Source of the DNA: Acetobacter sp. CAG:977
GTDB lineage: Bacteria; Pseudomonadota; Alphaproteobacteria; CAAGCB01; CAG-977
DNA: 64,000 bases
Reading direction: 5' to 3'
NCBI GenBank assembly: GCA_000434295.1
Contig: HF994935.1
Span: 194,804-258,803, forward strand
Positions 59,217 through 64,000 of the stretch are shown piece after piece (positions within the stretch are counted from its first letter, which is position 1; each line of letters opens with the position of its first letter). The notes under the pieces were generated by a model. It was not told the DNA's origin. It made no database searches and saw only the letters and a list, made by a program, of their open reading frames with translations. Made by a program: the position numbers and the translations under genes.

Positions 59217-60896
59217 ATGCAAAGCAACGACCAGCCAGATTACATAACCGTACCGGACAAAGGATTATTTTTTGTTCCGTTGGGGGGCGCCGGAGAAATC
59301 GGCATAAACTTCGGGTTATATTCGTGCGACGGACAATGGATTGCCGTTGATTGCGGCGTCGGCTTTGCGGGCGACAGACTGCCCGGAGTGGATATGGTTT
59401 TGCCCGATCCGACGTTTGCGGAACAGATTGCAAAAAACTTAAAAGCGTTGATTATCACGCACGCGCACGAAGACCATATCGGTGCGGTAGGTCATTTTTG
59501 GCCTTTGTTGCGCTGTCCCGTCTATGCGACGCCTTTTGCGACCGAGATGCTGGAAACGCGCCTTGACGAAGCGGGCATTTTGGGACGCGTTTCTTTGGAA
59601 ACCGTCGAAGCGGGCGACGAATTGGATTTAGCCCCCTTTGACATAGAACTGATTCCTGTCAACCATTCCGTTCCCGAAGCCGTCAGCCTTTTGATACGAA
59701 CGAAATACGGCAACGTTTTCCATACGGGGGACTGGCGTTTTGACGATACGCCCGTGGTCGGAAAGCCTGCGAATTACGCACGGTTTAAAGAACTTGGCAA
59801 AGAAAACGTTTTGGCGATGGTCGCCGATTCGACGAACGTCTTTGTCGAAAGCGACATTTTATCCGAAAACGACGTCAAGGATTCTCTGACGACGTTATTT
59901 TCGCGATATTCGGGCAAACGTTTGGTCGTTACGTGCTTTGCATCAAACGTCGGCAGGATTGAAAGCATTGCGGAAGCGGCGGAAAAGAACGGGCGGACGG
60001 TATGCCTTTTGGGTCGATCCCTGTGGCGCGTTGAAGGCGCAGGGCGAGCTTGCGGCTATTTTCGGGGCATAAACGTTTTTCTGACGGATGAAGAAGCACA
60101 GGATTTGCCGCCGTCAAAAGTCTTGTATCTGTGCACGGGCTGTCAGGGCGAACCGAAAGCCGCTTTGTCGAACTTATCTTACGGTGTTTATCGCAGCCTC
60201 CAGCTGAACAAGGGCGACGTTGTTATTTTTTCGTCCCGCGTCATTCCCGGAAACGAACAGGCAATAGCAAACATCAAAAACCGCTTTATCGCCAAAGGCA
60301 TAGAAGTCGTTACCGACAAAGACGCTTTGACGCACGTTTCGGGACACGCCAACCGCAATGACATGAAACGGATGTACGGATTTGTCCGTCCTAAAATAGC
60401 CGTTCCCGTTCACGGCGAAGCGGCACATTTGTTTGAACATGCGAAATTGGCGGACGAATGCGGCATTTCTCAAACCGTCATTCCCAAAGACGGCGACGTT
60501 ATTTCTTTCGGCGCGGACAAAGCCGAAGTCATCGGTTCGGTTCAAAGCGGATTGATGGCGATGGACGGTCGCAAGATTATTCCCGTCAATGCGGATGTTT
60601 TGAAAAAACGCCGCCGTATGCTGGAAGACGGAACGGTTGTCGCGACGGTTGTTTTGGATAAAAAGAACGCGGTCGTCGGCTCGGTTCAAATCTCTGCGAC
60701 GGGGTTAATTGATGCTCAAAGCCCCGAAATGTCGGTTTTGGACGAAGGCATCAAGGCGGCTTTGTCTTCTTTGACGCCCGCACGATTGAAGGATGACGGC
60801 AGCGTTGCCGACGCCGTCAAGGCGGCAATCCGAAAAACGGTTATGGAAAATCACGGTCGCCGTCCGATGGTTGATGTTCATTTGGTTCGGGTTTGA
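59217..60896 (+). CDS. rnj: ribonuclease J
   Basis: 5'-3' exo- and endoribonuclease of the metallo-beta-lactamase/beta-CASP group, for mRNA turnover and rRNA maturation. The 559-residue product has PLGGAGEIGIN, the metal motif THAHEDHIGA at 81-90, NHSVPEAVSL, HTGDWRFD and the beta-CASP motifs LCTGCQGEPKAAL and HVSGHANRND. PVHGEAAHL completes the metal site. It starts 3 bases after birA. Confidence 0.94.
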   Translation: MQSNDQPDYITVPDKGLFFVPLGGAGEIGINFGLYSCDGQWIAVDCGVGFAGDRLPGVDMVLPDPTFAEQIAKNLKALIITHAHEDHIGAVGHFWPLLRCPVYATPFATEMLETRLDEAGILGRVSLETVEAGDELDLAPFDIELIPVNHSVPEAVSLLIRTKYGNVFHTGDWRFDDTPVVGKPANYARFKELGKENVLAMVADSTNVFVESDILSENDVKDSLTTLFSRYSGKRLVVTCFASNVGRIESIAEAAEKNGRTVCLLGRSLWRVEGAGRACGYFRGINVFLTDEEAQDLPPSKVLYLCTGCQGEPKAALSNLSYGVYRSLQLNKGDVVIFSSRVIPGNEQAIANIKNRFIAKGIEVVTDKDALTHVSGHANRNDMKRMYGFVRPKIAVPVHGEAAHLFEHAKLADECGISQTVIPKDGDVISFGADKAEVIGSVQSGLMAMDGRKIIPVNADVLKKRRRMLEDGTVVATVVLDKKNAVVGSVQISATGLIDAQSPEMSVLDEGIKAALSSLTPARLKDDGSVADAVKAAIRKTVMENHGRRPMVDVHLVRV

Positions 60897-60902
60897 AATA
60901 AA

Positions 60903-61640
60903 ATGTATCAAAAACTGATTTTTGCAGTGTCTTTTTTGTTGTTATGCACGGCGGGGGCTTTTATTTATCTTGAAAATTCCTCGACGCCTGCGCCCGTCTC
61001 GACGGTTTTTCCGTTAAATGACATGTCGGGCGTCGCCATAGGCTCTTCTGATGCTCAAGACGAACAAGACCCCGACGCTTCTTTTTTTGGCGCGAATGCT
61101 TCAATATCTCAGCCTGAGAAAGAAGCCGTTTCGACGGGAACCGCCCCCGTAACGGCAACGGACGATTTACAGGCGCAAACGATATTGCCGACAGCTTCGG
61201 ATAAAACGGAACCGAATACTCAAGCCTCGGCGTCATCGGCTCCGGCACCTCTTCCGAAAAGGAAAATCCGCATCAGCAAAGAAGCATGCCGCCGTTTAAA
61301 AACCGGCTCTGCATCAGTTCCCGCCGATTATCAGGCGGGCGTTTCCGCAACGGGACAGACTGTCGCTTCGGCGGATTATCAGCCGGGCGTGTCTGTAACG
61401 GGCGACGCCGTCGCCCCGGCGGATTTAAACGGCGGTTACGATTTTCCTTCCGTCGATTTGCAGGATATAGAGCTGCCGATTTCCGTTGATCTGTCAAAGA
61501 ATTTTCCGTTCTTTCAGTCTTCGTTGGATATGGGAACAATTCCCGTCGGAAACGTTACGTTTAAAAACGGTCAGGTCTATATGAACGGGCATCCGCTAAC
61601 GAATGATGCGACGAATATTTTAAAAGAACAATGCCCGTAA
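60903..61640 (+). CDS. membrane-anchored protein with Y-x-x-G-V repeats
   Basis: A 245-residue protein with one N-terminal membrane helix (about 5-22), then a long Ser/Thr/Ala/Pro-rich, probably disordered periplasmic section (about 25-125). A tandem repeat follows: ADYQAGVSATGQTVAS then ADYQPGVSVTGDAVAP then ADLNGGYDF. The C-terminal block is small and beta-rich (PVGNVTFKNGQVYMNGHPLT). Similar YxPGVD..G..V.PADL units occur in other alphaproteobacterial secreted proteins. Function unknown. It lies 6 bases behind rnj. Confidence 0.7.
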   Translation: MYQKLIFAVSFLLLCTAGAFIYLENSSTPAPVSTVFPLNDMSGVAIGSSDAQDEQDPDASFFGANASISQPEKEAVSTGTAPVTATDDLQAQTILPTASDKTEPNTQASASSAPAPLPKRKIRISKEACRRLKTGSASVPADYQAGVSATGQTVASADYQPGVSVTGDAVAPADLNGGYDFPSVDLQDIELPISVDLSKNFPFFQSSLDMGTIPVGNVTFKNGQVYMNGHPLTNDATNILKEQCP

Positions 61641-61655
61641 TTTAAAACGTGATGC

Positions 61656-61685
61656 AAAAAAAGGAGGGAAACCCCTCCTTTTTTC
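61656..61685. terminator. bidirectional terminator
   Basis: A-run, GGAGGG, four-base loop, CCCTCC, T-run. It lies between the converging repeat-protein gene and the metalloprotease-like gene and can serve both. Confidence 0.85.
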
Positions 61686-61706
61686 GATTGAGCCTCTTTT
61701 CCCGAT

Positions 61707-63998
61707 TTAGCGGGATGAGCGCGGGTTCAGCTTTGAAAACGTTTTTAAATCCATTTTCGGAGCTTTCCCCAAACTTTCTTGTTGGGCATCAACCTTGTTC
61801 ATGTAGTTTTGAGCAAACTTCATGGCATTGCGCATCAAAGACGGCTTTTTTTCCAACACGATATTGCTGATTTCCGGATCGTTTGCCATGTCGGAAATCA
61901 ATGTGAACTTTTGTTCTTCGATTTCGGTCAGCAATTTTTTGGCGACAGCCGGATTCGGAGACGTGAAATTCATTTGGAAATCCGTCATCCATTCGGGATG
62001 TTTTCCGTCGGCTCTTAACATCAGGGCATCCGACAGGGACGGGCAGACATAGCTTTTCCCCAAGATTCCTTTATCTTTGCAGACCTCGACGGCGGCCAGT
62101 TGCGCCATTTTTTCCGATGTCATGATTTTTGTAAATTCGGAGCGGTCTTTTTGCAAAGACTTGAGCTGTTCATCAACGGTCATGGCATCGAAATCGCGGT
62201 TTGCCGTTTTTTCCAGCAAAGAAGACATTCTGTCCATTGTCGAGATTTCATAGGAAATAAACGTAATCAAAGCATTTTCGCCTTTGGGAATTTCATGCTT
62301 TGGCGGGATTTCCTGAATCTGGCGGAACACGGCTTGATTTGCCTTGGCTTTTTTCAAAACGGAGGGAGCTTCGCCGATAAATTCCGCATTTAACAGATCC
62401 ATTTTTTCCTTTCCTGCGGGATCATTGACGGACGCCTTTCGGATTGCTTCTTTTTCATGAGTAATCGTTGAAATCAAAGCATCTTTGTTTGCGCCGTCGC
62501 GGGCGATTTTATCATAAACGCCCGAACGCCAAGCGGCGACGGCTTCCATTTTTGCGATCATTTCCAGCAGCTGAGCTTCGGTTAATTTGACTTCCGTTTG
62601 CGGGCGGACGATACCCAAAGCTTCTTCAACTTCAAGGTTATGTTTTTCGGCGCTTTTCTTTTTGCGCACGTCGTACATTTTTTCGATTTGTTCTCTGGGC
62701 AAAGGCATACGGGCAAACGCTTCGTCCGTCCGTTGCATCATCTGGTTAATCAAAGGATTGGGTTTGTTATCAACCAAATCGATTCTCAATCGGCTCATTT
62801 CTTCTTTGGACAAGCCGTAGGTTTTTGAAATTTGGTCTGCCAAATCCAAAACTTCGACGTCTTTCATTTTCATTAGCGAACCGTCTGCCAGTTTTTCGTT
62901 TGCGATTTTAATGGCGGCATCGACGACGCCCGTTGTGTAATAAGCCAGATAATTGCCGACTTTTTTCAATTCGGCATAGCGTGCGCCGCCGGTCTGCAAT
63001 GTTTTCAATTCGGCGACTTCTTTGGAATCGCCTTTTTTAACTTTCAGATTTTTTTCCGCTTCGCGGTCAATAGCGGCTTCCAGCCGTGTGGTCGGCTGTT
63101 TTTCGGTATATTTTTTAATCAGGTTATGCATCGTTTCGATACGGACGTCACCGATCAAAACGGAAATGTCGGTCTGTCCGTAATCGCGAGCCAGCTGCAA
63201 AACGGCATGAGCGTCGGCAAGACATTCCGTGCGGTGGCGAGCCAGCTGAGCGTCGACGTTATTTTCGGTGAACTGGCGTTTAAAGCCGCCTTTATGAGCG
63301 GGATCCAGCGCGTGTCCGAATTCGTGGTACAGCGTGAACTGTTGAAGCTGACGGCGGGTAACGCCTTCTTTTTCCATACGTTCTTTGACGCCGGGAACCC
63401 AATAAAACATATCGTCGACCAAAGTATCGGGGTTATCGCCGACAACCAGACTGATATTGCGTTCGCCGTCCAGATTTTTCTTTGTCACGCCGACGGGGTT
63501 GGTTGCGCTGAAAGCGTTGCTGGACGTAATGGCGGAAGCGATGACGGGTTCGACATAGCTCTTGTCGATCGGAGTTTTGCCGTAGACGTTAGCTTCTTTC
63601 AGTTTTTCAACAATGTGCAGATAAAGGGATTTTCCGATGCTGCGGTCGGGTTCGTCATCCGTGGCGTAACGCCCCATAACGACGTCGGGATCGATGACAA
63701 AAAGCGTCATGTCGGGTCTGACGTTGCGGAAGCGTTCTTCAATTTGTTTAAAGAAGCGGTGGTTTTCGGTGTCCAGAATGTAATCTTTCGGGGGTTCGCC
63801 GACGGAAACGGTGCAGTTTTCGCCGTTTAAACCGGGTTCGATGTAAGAAGTCTGTCCTTCGGGAAGCAATCCGAAAAACGGGCGTTCCTGAATGAATTCG
63901 GGACGTTTTTCGCCGCATTCAAAGACGCGCAGTTTGCCGCCTTTCATAAAAGATTCTAATTTTTCAGATGTTTTTTTATCCAGCCTTACTTCAACCAT
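61707..63998 (-). CDS. large protein with gluzincin-type zinc metalloprotease motif
   Basis: A 763-residue, charged protein without signal peptide or membrane helix. Residues about 1-290 form a possible protease domain: YHEFGHALD gives His225, Glu226 and His229, and RTECLADAHA 29 residues later supplies Glu258 as likely third zinc ligand. This HExxH...ExxAD layout is that of gluzincins. The rest (about 300-763) is helical, Lys/Glu-rich and unrecognised. The ATG is 3 bases from the window end, so the ribosome site is unseen and the true start could lie upstream. A cytoplasmic protease or an exported effector are both possible. Confidence 0.7.
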   Translation of the reverse strand: MVEVRLDKKTSEKLESFMKGGKLRVFECGEKRPEFIQERPFFGLLPEGQTSYIEPGLNGENCTVSVGEPPKDYILDTENHRFFKQIEERFRNVRPDMTLFVIDPDVVMGRYATDDEPDRSIGKSLYLHIVEKLKEANVYGKTPIDKSYVEPVIASAITSSNAFSATNPVGVTKKNLDGERNISLVVGDNPDTLVDDMFYWVPGVKERMEKEGVTRRQLQQFTLYHEFGHALDPAHKGGFKRQFTENNVDAQLARHRTECLADAHAVLQLARDYGQTDISVLIGDVRIETMHNLIKKYTEKQPTTRLEAAIDREAEKNLKVKKGDSKEVAELKTLQTGGARYAELKKVGNYLAYYTTGVVDAAIKIANEKLADGSLMKMKDVEVLDLADQISKTYGLSKEEMSRLRIDLVDNKPNPLINQMMQRTDEAFARMPLPREQIEKMYDVRKKKSAEKHNLEVEEALGIVRPQTEVKLTEAQLLEMIAKMEAVAAWRSGVYDKIARDGANKDALISTITHEKEAIRKASVNDPAGKEKMDLLNAEFIGEAPSVLKKAKANQAVFRQIQEIPPKHEIPKGENALITFISYEISTMDRMSSLLEKTANRDFDAMTVDEQLKSLQKDRSEFTKIMTSEKMAQLAAVEVCKDKGILGKSYVCPSLSDALMLRADGKHPEWMTDFQMNFTSPNPAVAKKLLTEIEEQKFTLISDMANDPEISNIVLEKKPSLMRNAMKFAQNYMNKVDAQQESLGKAPKMDLKTFSKLNPRSSR

Positions 63999-64000
63999 CC

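Noticed and set aside
1..64000. tRNA genes
   Set aside because: Apart from the tmRNA acceptor domain, no cloverleaf with a T-loop and CCA-type acceptor stem was found by eye in the intergenic gaps.

Overview
The window reads as a chromosomal segment of an alphaproteobacterium. The pointers are a circularly permuted ssrA (tmRNA) gene, an alpha-type SspB, bamD next to recN, DUF2336 and ribbon-helix-helix proteins of alphaproteobacterial type, ThyX, the hflK-hflC-DUF2065-degP-holC run, and the order nuoN-birA-rnj. The lineage below class level cannot be fixed from the sequence. I see no tRNA or rRNA genes, CRISPR array, insertion sequence, integrase or phage genes.

Layout. 1-6.3 kb (minus): partial recN, bamD, an aldehyde dehydrogenase with an altered active site preceded by a small unknown gene, and a TPR-methyltransferase. 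6.3-10.9 kb (plus): a very long membrane sulfatase-like protein with a disordered tail of about 700 residues, and a monothiol glutaredoxin with CAFS instead of CGFS. 11.0-24.6 kb (minus): one tightly coupled operon of at least 15 genes. It holds a DegT-type aminotransferase, two KAS III enzymes, two acyl carrier proteins, two short-chain reductases, two FabZ-like dehydratases, a NeuD-type acyltransferase, a split transketolase, an acyl-activating ligase and LuxE- and LuxC-like acyl activation/reduction enzymes, followed by an AT-rich glycosyltransferase-like gene. 24.7-28.7 kb (minus): RHH protein, DUF2336 protein, class I fumarase, sspB and ssrA. 28.7-33.8 kb (plus): thyX, hflK, hflC, a DUF2065 protein, degP and holC. 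33.8-39.6 kb: small membrane protein, repeat protein, double-domain glycosyltransferase, rluD, rpmJ and a lipoprotein. 39.7-42.2 kb (minus): glycogen phosphorylase. 42.4-45.1 kb (plus): a TraA-like helicase and two unknown genes. 45.1-58.5 kb (plus): a complete nuoA-N operon, then birA, rnj and a membrane-anchored repeat protein. 61.7-64 kb (minus): a large protein with a zinc-protease motif.

Two systems stand out. The first is the 12.2-24.6 kb operon. It combines an acyl-ACP assembly line, fatty-aldehyde formation (LuxE/LuxC), a two-carbon ketol transferase, a PLP aminotransferase and an N-acyltransferase. One coherent reading is a route to a 2-amino-1,3-diol (sphingoid-like) or acyl-amino-sugar product; this is inference. 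The second is the complex I operon. All 14 reading frames are open and translationally coupled at the usual alphaproteobacterial locus, but many catalytic residues are gone: the N1b cysteines of NuoG, the FMN glycine loop of NuoF, the quinone-site histidines of NuoD, both membrane glutamates of NuoK, a key lysine of NuoM and the Asp79 position of NuoA. It looks like an ancestral complex I that has been repurposed or is decaying without frameshifts.

Starts were moved from the longest open frame where a ribosome binding site or an ATGA overlap clearly decided them; these cases are noted.
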